Part shown: positions 1 through 10,595 of the stretch, piece by piece | How the letters are laid out: each line of letters begins with the position of its first letter | Numbering within the stretch: position 1 is the stretch's first letter | Assembly (NCBI GenBank): GCA_022570795.1 | Contig: JAKUDP010000002.1 | Coordinates: 1,178,001-1,242,000, forward strand | Direction: 5' to 3' | Length of the DNA: 64,000 nucleotides | From: Sphaerulina vaccinii | Taxonomy: Eukaryota > Ascomycota > Dothideomycetes > Mycosphaerellales > Mycosphaerellaceae | Notes under the pieces: generated by a model | Told to the model about the DNA's origin: nothing | The model's database searches: none | Seen by the model: only the letters and a program-made list of their open reading frames with translations | Made by a program: the position numbers and the translations under genes

Positions 1-627
1 TGGTCAGGGCAGCTGTGTGCCGTTGGGGCAATTGCTTCTACCGCTTAAGTCGCCAATCGCGGTGTTGTTCGGCACATATGCGAGCAGAGGGCGTGGGTGA
101 AGTGAACGCCATCGCCAGAAGATGGTGTGGTGAAGTTGTGGAAGAGAGGAGGAAAGGGCACTCTCTCGTTCTGATGAAGTGTGAGTTGGACCCACTTTGG
201 CTTTCGTCGATTGACTCCTCATGTCCCGAGTATTGAACATCATCTTATTGTCTCACATTGCATTACCTTACAAATCTACATCAACACCTTTGGATACACT
301 GTACGCATCACGCCCGTCCGAAGCACACCCTGGCTTTGCGACCTCCGAACCCATTCAGGTGCTAATCCAGCATCAGCACACTCTCATAACCCTGCAATTG
401 CTCGTGTGCGATAGAAGAGGGGGCCTTGCGGAGCATCTCTCTTGGGGACGGCCGACAGCGACGAGGAAGCAGATGGAACATGGCGACGACTGCTGGTAAG
501 TCCGGGAACGAGTGCGGGAGCGATAAGTGAGATATGGGTGGATCGCAAGAAGAGGTGGCAAGCACGAAAGCCAGCAAGCACATTCGGCGAAATATGAACA
601 GCACGAATTTGAGCTGTCAAACAGTCA
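1..627. other. Left edge, no gene seen
   Basis: No open frame here looks coding; the longest are under 95 codons and overlap one another on both strands. The stretch ends at the ATG of the next plus-strand gene and probably holds its promoter and 5' leader. A terminal exon of a gene lying to the left cannot be excluded. Confidence 0.4.
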
Positions 628-2655
628 ATGGGGACATTTGCCACTGCGATGAGCATCGTGGGCGCATATCTGGGGACAGTGCTGTGGCGGCATTATGCTC
701 GACTGCCTACTGAAGGGCCTGTGCTAACTCCTCGGACAGAGTTAGCTACGCACAGCTATCACCGATCCCACTCCCTCTCGCCAGGAAGATTTCCCGACAC
801 AGCTTCAACCATCTACCCAGACCGAGCGATCAGGCCTCTCCCGCGAAGTCGACTACGAGCCAAGCTGTCGCCCGAACAGGTGTCATCTCTGGTCTTTCCA
901 CCGAGTCCACCACCCATTTCGCCCACCCTGAGTTTCGGTGCGCAGGAGACCGGCACGCCGGCGCAGCAGCCTAGGCTGACGAACGGCGACGTTCATCACC
1001 ATCACCACCATCACCACGAGCACGACCATGATGAGCACGACCATGATGAACATCACCACCATCATCATACGGTACACCACGATCATTGCACTTGTGGGCA
1101 CGATGGGGATAGCGGGGACGATGAGGTAGAGTTCGATCATCCAGACTACCGCTATGCTACTGCTCCTATGGCAAATGGAAGTGGGCTGAAACCGGAGTCT
1201 TTGCAGAGGCGGTTAGTGGAGGCTTCGCGGGCTGCGAACAAGCCACCTCCCCCAGGATCCACGGCATCCTCTGGCGATGGATATGAAAGCTTCGAGAACA
1301 CCAGCAACAAGAAGAAGCGGAAGATTCCATTGTCATCAGCTTCGAGCATGCATCAGAGTCAATTGAGCGCAGAAATGGCAAATATGGGAATCAGCAGTTC
1401 TCATCACGAGCAAGACGAGATTGTGGACAATGGAGTACAGCATACAAAGCAGGTACACTACGACTACGATTCTCACGCAGCACCAACCATAGCGGGTTCA
1501 GGCACTGGAATAAGTGGCGCAGGTCGAGGACGATATGGCAGGCAAGATGGCAGAAACCGGCGGCCGCTGGGGAGTAGCACGCTCAACACGGTCAATGGCT
1601 ACAACTCGCGCTCGTCGCCACGCGGCAGCGATGCAAGGAACGGAGAAGGTAAATTCCGCCCAATCGATATACATAAGGCATTTCTTTGAGAGACTCTCAG
1701 ACGGCTGACGTAACCTCAAAAACACACAGACCCCGGCATAGAAAACACCGGCGGGATCATCTCCCAGGCCATCAAAACTGCAGCCGAACAAGGCCCGTTG
1801 ACACCAGTAGCCAAGGGTCGACAGAACGTGAGCTTGCCTCCATCTACTACCAGCATCGATCACATCAACTCATCAGCGCCCGACTCACAGTTCACGTTCA
1901 CATGCGAATCCGACTCCGCTACGAAGATGGTCGACCAGCAAGGTCAATATATCGCCGGCACGCCTACGCCAAACAGATCGATGCCACAGCATACACATGG
2001 CACACAGACATCGCCACCGCTCCGAGGACAGCATCCTCCCGTCAACGCCAATCGCCCTCCTCCACCGCCCGCCAACCATGCCCCATCAAATCATCATCAG
2101 CAGCAGCAAGCCCCTCCATCCAAGCCCAGACCTCGTCGAAACCCAACGAAGGAATATGCAATGCAAGCAGCGCAACGGAAGAAGAATCAACAGTATCAGA
2201 ACTATCATCACCGGCCAAAGCACGATGACATGTGGATCTGCGAGTTCTGCGAATATGAAGACATCTATGGAGTACCTCCTTACGCGTTGATTCGTGCATA
2301 TGAGATTAAGGATCGTAAAGAGCGGAAGAAGGCTGAAGAGAAACGACGGCTGCTGGAGAAGGCGAAGATGAAGGGACGTAAGAACAAGAAGGGCGCAGGC
2401 AAAGGAAAGAACAACAACGCCAGCAATGCTACGGCGCCAGCACCGCCTGCACATCCGCAGAACTACGACCCCAATCTACCGCCTGCGGATGATGAAGAAT
2501 ACTACGATGATGAAGATTATGCCGAAGACGACTATGCAGACGATCAATACCGGCCTGATGATCAATACCAGCAGGAGTACTATCCACCCCCAGCACCTGC
2601 GAGCACGCCGGCGACTGTTGCAGCTGGTGGCGGCGCCCGACCTCAGCATGCATAG
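628..2655 (+). CDS. Conserved fungal protein with N-terminal hydrophobic anchor and His-rich region
   Basis: Two exons, 628-1648 and 1730-2655, encode 648 aa. The 81-nt intron starts gtaaat, has a ctgac branch site and ends cacag; the frame continues exactly across it. I do not recognise a named family. The N-terminus (about residues 5-21) is a short hydrophobic segment that could be a membrane anchor. Residues about 122-160 are almost all His, Asp and Glu and could bind zinc, nickel or copper. Next comes a basic patch (KKKRK, about residue 231), then a long disordered Pro/Gln-rich stretch. Near the C-terminus lies a compact segment with Cys511 and Cys514 (WICEFCEYE), a Lys/Arg helix, and an acidic Tyr-rich tail. 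The Cys segment looks like the conserved core. Function is unknown; metal binding is an inference from composition only. Confidence 0.75.
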
Positions 2656-2667
2656 CTCACAGCGGGC

Positions 2668-2847
2668 ATGGTGGCGCTGACACTGGGCTCCGTCCTTGTA
2701 GCATTGTTACTCGAGAATCTTCGGCTTCTTCCAGCTCTGCTATTCGCGTCCTTCTTCCTACTGTCCGAGATCAATCATGTGAAGGACGATGCGACCGATC
2801 GCGAGGCGTCACGAGACCATTGGAAAGGACCACGACTCTGGATATAA
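2668..2847 (+). CDS. Possible 59-aa hydrophobic small ORF
   Basis: An ATG lies 12 nt after the TAG stop (2653-2655) of the preceding gene and in the same frame. It opens a 59-codon frame whose first 33 residues are strongly hydrophobic (MVALTLGSVLVALLLENL and onward), enough for one or two membrane helices, followed by a charged tail. It could be a separate micropeptide, a readthrough extension of the upstream protein, or chance. No intron or promoter signal settles this. Confidence 0.25.
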   Translation: MVALTLGSVLVALLLENLRLLPALLFASFFLLSEINHVKDDATDREASRDHWKGPRLWI

Positions 2848-3843
2848 TCACTTTGGATAGTGCTGCGAGTGTCCGTGAAGGAGCTTTGTACATATGGAGA
2901 GACCATCATCATCTCTTGTCGTTCTGGATACGTACGGTGTTGGCTGGTGCTCATCAGTTCTTGATTCTGTTTTCTTGTATGCGTTGCATTTGCATAAGTA
3001 CCATTTCCCTGGCGTTCAATACCTCCACTCATCAGCATTGAAATAGAAGACACGATACCACAGCGAAAGATGGAGCACGTGCCTTGGTGTGGACAGCTCG
3101 AGAGTGTTGCGGAGGATGGGGTTGAGGAGATGCTGTAGACAAATGTATATGTCTATGGAAGCTGATCTCATCTGAAAATTTTGCGATCGAGCTTATGACT
3201 TCCAGCAGGCAAAGCAGATTGACAGACAAACGGCACATCAGCATCGCTCCCAGCACTGATCCATCAAGAGACCAACAAGCCCGGCCGTTACCCGCCACGA
3301 GTCTCGCCCGGTAACGATACACCCATTGGCAACGTCCAGTCCAACAGAGATGTCTTGGAGGTCACCAGCGGTCCAACAGGCAAGACTGTGCATGGGCAAG
3401 CCTGCTCATGAAGCTTTGTGATACGACAAATTTAAGGATGCGAAGAAGTCTCAAGAACTAATACCAGCTGCAATCTTTACCGCACAACAAATAGCTGTCT
3501 CACAAGTCATTCAGAGTGCCAGGCTCTTGTACTCTCCGCTTGACTCGGGCGTCGCTCATATCGACAGCAATGGCAATGTCATCAAAAGGTTGCTCACGTT
3601 CTCGACAGTTTCCTGGCACCTGATAATCGTTGCCTCGCTTGGCATGAAGTTTCGGACGAACTTTATGTCCTCACTTTTGGACATATATCTTACACTTCTT
3701 CTTGCGCCCCTCTCTCCCTCCTCTCATTCAGCATCATCAACTGAGTGTATTCTCAAAGCAACAAGCAACACCTCACACGAAGCTAAGGCACTATACCATC
3801 AAGAACACTATCAGCAATACTATCAGCGAAGAATACGATAGAG
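2848..3843. other. Intergenic, no gene seen
   Basis: This holds the 3' region of the His-rich gene and the upstream region of the small gene at 3844. Open frames are short and mutually overlapping. I see no tRNA or repeat. Confidence 0.5.
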
Positions 3844-4441
3844 ATGGACGCTTCCCAGCTTAAAGACTTGACGAAGAAGCGAAGTCTGCAAGAACGGGCC
3901 GAAGGTGAACCAGATCTCAAGCGCAAAAAGAATGATCTCGATGATATGACAACTGAAGCTATGGACCTCGACCACGATCCGGATGTACAGTCGAAGGAAG
4001 TCCAGACTGTCTCCCCTGCTCCACAAGGAACATTCGAGGCAAAAGTCTACATTCCGGTACAACCAGGATTCCCACCGTATGAGACACCACTCGACCTACG
4101 CTTTCCACTTCACTGGGACACGCAAGCACACTTCTCGGGACTGCAACTTCACTGTGACGCGCAACCATCCTACCCAGGAAGAGATCGTATTCGGTCGGCG
4201 GTTGAACGAGCCCACGATGAGCTCCGGCCACTCGGAGTTATCTTCAGCAGGTGCAATGACACACTATTCTGCATGCTCGCCATGGTATTTCCAAGTCGAC
4301 TTTGAAGAGGCAGAAGAAGCCACTTGGCCGGGTATTCATGAAAAGGTGCTGCAAGCCATACTGAAGCACTTGGGACATTTGGAAGAAGGCCAGAACCCAG
4401 TCATTCGATATGCTAGAGTCGAGAAGGACGACTGGATGTGA
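3844..4441 (+). CDS. Small unknown protein, probably spliced
   Basis: An ATG at 3844 opens a Lys/Glu-rich N-terminus (MDASQLKDLTKKRSLQERAE) with a basic nuclear-signal-like KRKK. The frame stays open to 4305, but a second frame (3983-4441) looks more protein-like in its last 85 codons (WYFQVDFEEAEEATWPGIHE and onward). An intron at 4057-4177 (donor gtacaa, branch-like ctgtgac, acceptor cccag) joins the two in frame and gives 158 aa. Alternatives are an unspliced 153-aa protein or an ancestral frameshift. No family recognised. Confidence 0.45.
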
Positions 4442-5152
4442 TGACCATGGCAAGAAAATTGAGGTTGCGGCAGTCAACGGAAGGGACGTTGAAACAGAGA
4501 AGTACAACGAGTGACAATGAGGATAGGGCGATGAGGGATCTCAAGGAGTCTGAGTAGTTTGGGCATCGAAGTGTCTGTAGAGAACAAGTGAAACACAGTC
4601 ATGAGGCTCAGAGATGGAAGAAAGTGGATATACCATAAAGTCTAGTCTCCACTTATCTCGCAACCCTGCATCCTTCACAATGCAACCTACACTCGCCTTT
4701 CCAAGAGCTTGGCCTTTTCACCAGCATGTCTGACTGACTGTTCACAGCTTGATCTTATCGCAGGGCTATCGCGCTTGATGGCGAGCTCCAGTATGTCTCC
4801 TGTAACAGCTCACCATCGCGATAGGAGGAAACGCGAAGTAGCGTGTCGAACAGACGATCTTCTGAACAGCAAGACACCCACGTGGGCTCAAAGGCAGTGA
4901 CGGAGGGACCGAAAGTATATCGCCAGTGTGCTTGGTACGCACCTGCCTTCTTGGACTATCTACTACTATACATTGCTACCTTGATATCGCCACAGCAGTC
5001 TTGTCACCATATCCCATATCCCACATCCTTAATCTCCCGCACACAACACCGCCGTGGAGTCCGAACGCCTTCTCGCCTTCTCGAGCAGACACAGCATCGA
5101 GCTGGCCGAGACTTCTTCCTTCTCTTCATACTCTGACCACCACGTGCCCAAC
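4442..5152. promoter_or_regulatory. Intergenic, upstream region of the MFS transporter
   Basis: About 0.7 kb without a credible frame. The reading frame upstream of the transporter ATG is open back to a GTG at 5054, but the first ATG is 5153, in good context (caacATGgc). The stretch probably holds the transporter promoter and leader. Confidence 0.4.
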
Positions 5153-7402
5153 ATGGCGACGAAGTTCGGCGACGACAAGACGCAAGGCGATGTGGATGCA
5201 AGCGCTCCGCCAGCATACGAGACCACGACGAGACTCAGCGAAGATGAATACAGCATAGACAAGCGCGATTTGCTTGGGAAAGAACATGTCGATCCTGTGT
5301 TGAACAAGAAAATGCACTTGGTCAACAACGCGATTGATGAGATTGGCATGACCGGCTACCAGTGGAAGCTATTCGTGCTCAATGGCTTTGGATACGCAGT
5401 CGATTCTTTGATTCTGCTTATACAGAGTATTATTGCTGGACAAGCTGCTTACGAGTTCAACCCTGGCTGGGATTATGGCTTGACAGTAGCGTCTTACGTT
5501 GGCATGCTTGTTGGAGCCTTGTTCTGGGGATTGTCCGCGGATGTGATTGGCAGGAAGTATGCCTTCAATGTGAGCTTGCTCATATCGAGCGTGTTCTGCA
5601 TTGTGGCAGGCGCGTCACCGAACTGGATTGTCCTTGGGTTGTTTGTGTCACTCGCAGCTTTCGGAGCTGGAGGTAACCTGGTACTCGATACTGCTGTCTT
5701 TCTGGAGTACTTACCATCGAAGGACCAATGGCTGCTTACGCTAATGGCTGCTTGGTGGGGACTCGGACAGCTCGTTGCTGGACTGTTCGCTTGGGCTTTC
5801 ATGCCAAACTACAGCTGTGAAGATCCAGCCGTGTCAGGTGTGCCATGCAACTGGGACAACAATCCTGGCTGGAGATACATGTGGTTCACGAACGGTGCTC
5901 TGATCTTCGTTCTGAGCATCCTGCGCATCACAGTCATCCGGTTGCGCGAAACTCCGAAGTATCTGGTTGGTGAAGGCCGAGACGCTGAGGTGGTCGATAC
6001 ACTGCAATTCATCGCCAAGAAGTACAACAGGCCGTGCAGTCTGAGTCTAGAGGACTTCCAAGCTTGTGGAGTGACTGGAGCCTACCTCAGACGCAGCTCT
6101 GGAGCAGCAGATGCCAAGTCTAAGTTCTCCTTTGGTGAAATAGGTTCCCACCTTTCTGGCTTGTTCGCCACGAGGAAGATGGGGATCTCGACAAGTTTGA
6201 TTTGGTTCTCCTGGCTGCTCATTGGATTGGCTTACCCCTTGTTCAACGTCTTCCTGCCAGTCTATCTAGAGACTCGAGGCGCTCAACTTGGCGGTCTGTC
6301 AGATTCCGAACGTTGGAGAAACTATGCTGTCGCCAACCTCTGCAGTATACCGTCGCCAATATTAGCAGGATACATGTGCAGATCACGCTTTTTCTGGGGC
6401 CGACGAGGGACAATGGTAATCGGAGCGCTCGTGACGATGGCGTTCTTCTTCTCTTACACACAAGTCAAGACGAATGCACAGAATTTTGGTACGAATACGA
6501 ACATGAAGCTTATTCTACTGAGCACTTACTGACTTGTTACAGGGTTCACGTGCGCTATCAGTTTCTGTCTGGTAAGTCCTTATTTTCTTCGCAATCTCTA
6601 TCTGGGTAGGGTAAGAAACAAAGGGACACACGAATCGGAAAGTCATATGCTTCATGCATTATTCCGGGTCCTACATTCGACATGCCGCTCTCCTTGAGTT
6701 GAAACGTCTGGGTGGCGAGCCTTCGCTGCGCTGTTTCGACCAGCGCCCACGTCTTGGACACTGCTGGACGTTTCGCTACGATCTGGATACGATGTGAACG
6801 ACAGTCTTTCAGTAACCACATTCGCCATGTCTGGGTGGCGAGCCTAACGCCGTGCGGCATATGCCGCACCCTTGCCATACGTTGTATGCTCTCGAACCTG
6901 GATGCCTCGTGCCAGCCTGTCGCAACCATCCCGTGCGCTGAGCCGGATCCCTCGAGCTTGCTGGTACGACTCAGGACTAATGAGCAGTCTGCACCCTGCC
7001 CTCAGTGAACATTTCCAGTTCGGGTCAATGCTACCTGCTCCCTACCCTAGCACATACCTTACTCAGACTTCGACCACGAGTGTTATGGCTGCTAACAATG
7101 TATTGAAGAACATCTACTACGGTACCTTGTATGCATATACACCTGAGGTGTTGCCTTCTGCGCACCGTGGAACAGGCAACGGCATTTCGATTGGCTTCAA
7201 CAGACTCATGGGTATCATGAGCGCCGTGGTAGCGACGTAAGTGACAGACAGCATACAATATTGACGCCTTTACTGACACTCGTGAAGTTACGCGGATACA
7301 TCGACACCAGTACCGATCTACATTTGCGCTGCTCTATATGTCGTTATGGCGATTGTTGCTGCTGCTTTTCCATTCGAGCCCATGGGCAGTCGCAGTTCTT
7401 AG
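5153..7402 (+). CDS. SVOP-like major facilitator superfamily transporter
   Basis: Four exons, 5153-6488, 6543-6571, 7109-7236 and 7288-7402, encode 535 aa. All junctions are in phase (introns of 54, 537 and 51 nt). The protein has a disordered cytosolic N-terminus and about 12 membrane helices. The first helix segment (QWKLFVLNGFGYAVDSLIL) and the loop with DVIGRKYAF (MFS signature between helices 2 and 3) are typical of fungal relatives of synaptic-vesicle protein SVOP in the sugar/organic-ion MFS family. The last half contains YTPEVLPSAHRGTGNG, also characteristic. Substrate unknown. It sits 470 nt upstream of a Zn2Cys6 regulator on the same strand, which could control it. Intron 2 is unusually long and carries inserted-looking sequence. 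Confidence 0.88.
6572..7108 (+). repeat. Oversized MFS intron with palindrome and direct repeats
   Basis: This 537-nt intron has a normal donor (gtaagt) and a normal branch/acceptor (tgctaac, ttgaag), but is about ten times its sister introns. Inside are a perfect 18-nt palindrome at 6852-6869 (GTGCGGCATATGCCGCAC) and a 17-nt direct repeat (gtctgggtggcgagcct) at 6706-6722 and 6829-6845. It reads like a normal short intron carrying an insertion of roughly 450 bp. No terminal inverted repeats or target-site duplication were clear to me. Confidence 0.5.
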
Positions 7403-7871
7403 GAATCTGGTTGTCTGGCACGTTGTACATAAAAGAGGAGGACCATGAACAGCCGTCGAGCTTGATGATTTACTCCGACTTGGAAGAATAATGACTTACG
7501 AACACATCCCATCAACATCCGCAGTGTCTATCGCAATGCCTTACAAGTTCTTGTCAAGCTCGCCCCCGAACGTTCACACTCGTAGATGTACGACGCCAAG
7601 GTCTCCTTCACTCTTCTGACAGGGATTGCCGGACTGCAATTGGTCAGTAAAGCCAACATCGCAGTGCAAGACTGTTTTAAGATTGCTGACTTTGCCATCA
7701 TCCTGGTCTCGTCCGAGGTTTGCGCGCAAAGAGCCGCAAGCAGCCTGAACCTCAGGAGCGACCGGCGCGGAGACTCTACCACTCAAGAAACATCCGGGCC
7801 ACCACCGACGAGCCAGCATCGAATCGGGAAGTCCGGCTTGTAAGGACGGAAACAGTATACAGAGCGCGGAC
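7403..7871. promoter_or_regulatory. Intergenic between transporter and Zn2Cys6 gene
   Basis: 469 nt on the same strand between the MFS stop and the regulator ATG. No gene seen; it presumably holds the transporter 3' end and the regulator promoter. Confidence 0.4.
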
Positions 7872-9835
7872 ATGCCTTTCCGAGGCAGGCCGTCGCGAGG
7901 CTGTGAAACGTGCAGAAGACGCAAGATCAAGGTATGTGTTATGGAAACCCACATAGCGTGTGGAGATGCTCAGCTTAGCTATGGAGCCAACACGGAACGC
8001 GGTCCATAGCTATCGCACTTGGCCACCTCGCTAACTGTGCTGGTTGTATAGTGTGACCTGCGCGAAGGGGGCTGCGAGAAGTGTGAGAAAGCAGGCTGGA
8101 CGTGCGAAGGTTATCGAGACCTCACCTCCTTGATGTTTCATGATGAGAGTGAACGCATAATCAAGAAAGTTCATGCTCAGAAGGGCACTACTCGGCGCCG
8201 AAGCGAGGATACTCAATCTTCGCCATCCTCAGTCGCGTCTTCCACGACAGCTACGATAACGAGCGCTGGTGCTTCACCAGATATAGCTGAGAATGTTGTA
8301 GGGCTTTCTGCAGGATCATCGCCCCCGGACTCAGCAGTTGAGCTTAGTCGGTACAGTAGTGGATACAGTTCACCTGTCCCACCACAAGCATCGCCAGTGA
8401 GCTTCCTTGCTGGACTGGATGATCTCGCTCTCGCCTACTTCTTTGACAAGTATGTGTACAAGTATCACGACAAAAGAGATCAATGGGACATCGAAGTGGG
8501 CAATGGCTGCCTGCTGGCTGCTGTGAAGGCATTAGGGACTGCTGGCGCTGTCCGACGCATCGGGCGTGGGCGAGCACTTGAAGAAGCAGAGGCACAGAAG
8601 CAGTATGTCAATGCCATACAGAAGACCAATGACGCACTCCAGAATCCCGTCGACCGCACAAGAGACAGCACATTGCTTGCCATCACGATCCTAGGTATTT
8701 TTGAGAGCGTCTCTGGACTGCAGCGCAATCTGGACTCTTGGAGAGAACACGTCAATGGAGCCGCCTCACTACTCCAGCTACGCGGCAGTGAGCAGTTCCG
8801 AACACAAACTGGCTGTCGGCTCTTCATGCAGACATGCACGAACCTGATATTAAGCTGTCTCAGTCGACGTCTACCAATCCCAGCACATGTACGTGCCATG
8901 CAAAAAGAGGCCGAAAGGTTTATTGTCGATCCCAACGAAAGTGTATGGCGCTTCCATCGCGCTGGGTTTCGAGTTGCAGATCTCAACGCTCGACTTCTGC
9001 CTGGGAACTATCCTGTGTCCTCGCATCAAGCACAATCAATAGTCGATGATGCTCTTGCACTATACGCCGAGTTGGAATCGATTCTCGCAGATGCACCCGA
9101 AGATTGGAAACCACATTATATCGGCGCTACTGGCCAAATGATCTATTCCGACCACTACTATGTCTTCGACAGCTATATCATCGCACAGATCTTCTGCGGG
9201 AACTGGTCATACCGCATCATGCTAATCGATATACTACGCAAGGCGCTGATCAATCTACGAACATCTGGCAAGAAGGTCGATCCAATACAACTGGAGAAGA
9301 TTCAATTCTATATAGGCTCTGTGAGACAGTTACAGCTGAGTATCCTGGCAGTGATACCTCAGCATCTCAGTCATAAATGGCCCATCTACCACACTCCGGA
9401 TGTCACAGGAAGAGAACTGAACCAGCTTTCTTCGGTGTTCAACTCAAGAAATCATAATCCTTTTCGAAATGCTGAGCCGGATGCGGGCACTTTGCCATTC
9501 GTGAGGATGTCAGGAGGGTATCAGACGCAATTTCCATTGTTCACTGCTGGAGCCGCTGATCCGCCTGGAGGCCCGATCAGGACTTGGGTAATTGGAGTGT
9601 TGAGGATGTTGCATCAGAGTATGGGAGTGCAGCAGGTGAGTTGTGGTGAGGGACTGTGGGGTACGGAAACTGATGCTGATGTTGTTTACGACAGGCTGCT
9701 ACATTGGCGAATCAACTTGAAGGTGCGTAATGGTGAGATGCTTTGTATGAGAAGAATCCTGACTGATTGATAGAAGGTGATGACTCTGGTTCTGGGATAC
9801 CTGAGGATATGTGGCACTGTACGCTGCCTCCTTGA
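7872..9835 (+). CDS. Zn2Cys6 fungal transcription factor
   Basis: Four exons, 7872-7931, 8052-9635, 9695-9722 and 9774-9835, give 577 aa; all splice junctions are in phase. The N-terminus holds a complete binuclear zinc cluster CX2CX6CX6CX2CX6C with cysteines at 11, 14, 21, 28, 31 and 38, split by intron 1 just before Cys21. After a Ser-rich linker comes a long helical region (from about residue 110) typical of the fungus-specific domain of this class, ending in MWHCTLPP. It should act in the nucleus as a DNA-binding regulator. The MFS gene just upstream on the same strand is a candidate target, but no binding site was proven. The small last exons (28 and 62 nt) were chosen because they keep the frame and end naturally. 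Confidence 0.9.
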
Positions 9836-9918
9836 TACTCAGCCTTGATACCACATCAAAACGAAGATGCATACACAGAAGACTGTGCAAGAGACTCGAA
9901 CGCCGATTGTCAAGTAGC

Positions 9919-9922
9919 AAAA
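9919..9922 (-). terminator. Pol III TTTT terminator
   Basis: A run of four T on the minus strand begins 4 nt after the discriminator base of the tRNA-like gene at 9926-10064, as expected for RNA polymerase III. Confidence 0.55.
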
Positions 9923-9925
9923 GAA

Positions 9926-10064
9926 TGTCGACCCCCAGAATCGAACTAGGATCCCGCGAATGCGATATACCTCTTGGCAGCAGAGAAAGTCCGAAGAACC
10001 TCTGCCTAAGTCAGCGGTGTCAAACACCATGCATTGCGTGCTCTGACCATTGAACCAGATCGAC
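9926..10064 (-). tRNA. tRNA-like gene with about 66-nt insert, isotype unclear
   Basis: On the minus strand the ends form a 7-bp acceptor stem (GTCGATC with GGTCGAC, one GU) plus discriminator A. The D arm pairs GTTC with GAGC and contains a perfect A box (TGGTTCAATGG). The T arm pairs CCTAG with CTGGG around TTCGATT. A TTTT terminator follows. Between D and T arms lie about 80 nt instead of 17-21. The outer bases CGCAA and TCGCG could be the anticodon stem with one A-C mismatch. The insert folds by itself (GGTGT-TTG-ACACC and a GGCAGAG/CTCTG hairpin). The expected U33 is missing, so I cannot assign an anticodon. It could be an intron-containing tRNA, a disrupted tRNA or a tRNA-derived RNA. 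Confidence 0.5.
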
Positions 10065-10208
10065 TTGTTGAGGAGCCAGGATCTCATGCTGTAGATAACA
10101 TCTACTCGATCGACTAGAAAGATGCACCGCGAGGCGTCAGGATCGATGTGAACTTGTCCAGCAAAAGTGTGGCCATCCATGAATGTGCAAAACAGGGAAA
10201 GGCGAAGC

Positions 10209-10212
10209 AAAA
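10209..10212 (-). terminator. Pol III TTTT terminator
   Basis: Four T on the minus strand lie 4 nt beyond the end of the tRNA-like gene at 10217-10370. The surrounding sequence (tcttttgct) matches that after its neighbour. Confidence 0.55.
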
Positions 10213-10216
10213 GACT

Positions 10217-10370
10217 TGCCAGCTCCGGGGATCAAACCCGGATCCCATGAACGCTTCATACTCGGGAGGCTCTCGAGCACTCTCGAGCAGACGGCTTGCT
10301 TGCTCAATGAGCAAGGAGAGGCTCGCCCGCTTATTGTGCGCCATGTGCGCTACCATTGCACCAAGCCGGC
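10217..10370 (-). tRNA. Second tRNA-like gene with about 80-nt insert, isotype unclear
   Basis: On the minus strand the acceptor stem is GCCGGCT with AGCTGGC (7 bp, one GU) plus discriminator A. The D arm is GTGC with GCGC and carries a perfect A box (TGGTGCAATGG). The T arm is CCGGG/CCCGG around TTTGATC. CATGG and TCATG can form the anticodon stem (one GU). About 80 extra nt sit in the anticodon loop, including self-complementary stretches (TTGCTCATTGAGCAA and CTCGAGAGTGCTCGAG). The loop base expected to be U33 is G. It shares architecture, orientation and terminator context with the gene 150 nt away, so the two probably arose or are processed alike. A normal isotype cannot be read. Confidence 0.5.
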
Positions 10371-10595
10371 TCTGACGAGCTTTGATATGCTATGGCGATG
10401 TAGAATGAGTTATCTAGGTGCATGTCTGGGACAGCAACATGAAAGAGGCAGCTGCTTCACATTCTGGAAGTCAGCAGAAACGGCGCGGGCTTCACTTCTT
10501 TTCTTGCAACGGCCCACAACAATCTCTTAGCTTCTCACGGAAGACCGACTTCGTCCGAACCCATCACAACAAACATTTGTTCGCCCTTTTTCAAC

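Noticed and set aside
5054..5152. N-terminal extension of the MFS transporter
   Set aside because: It begins with GTG, not ATG; the first ATG at 5153 has good context.
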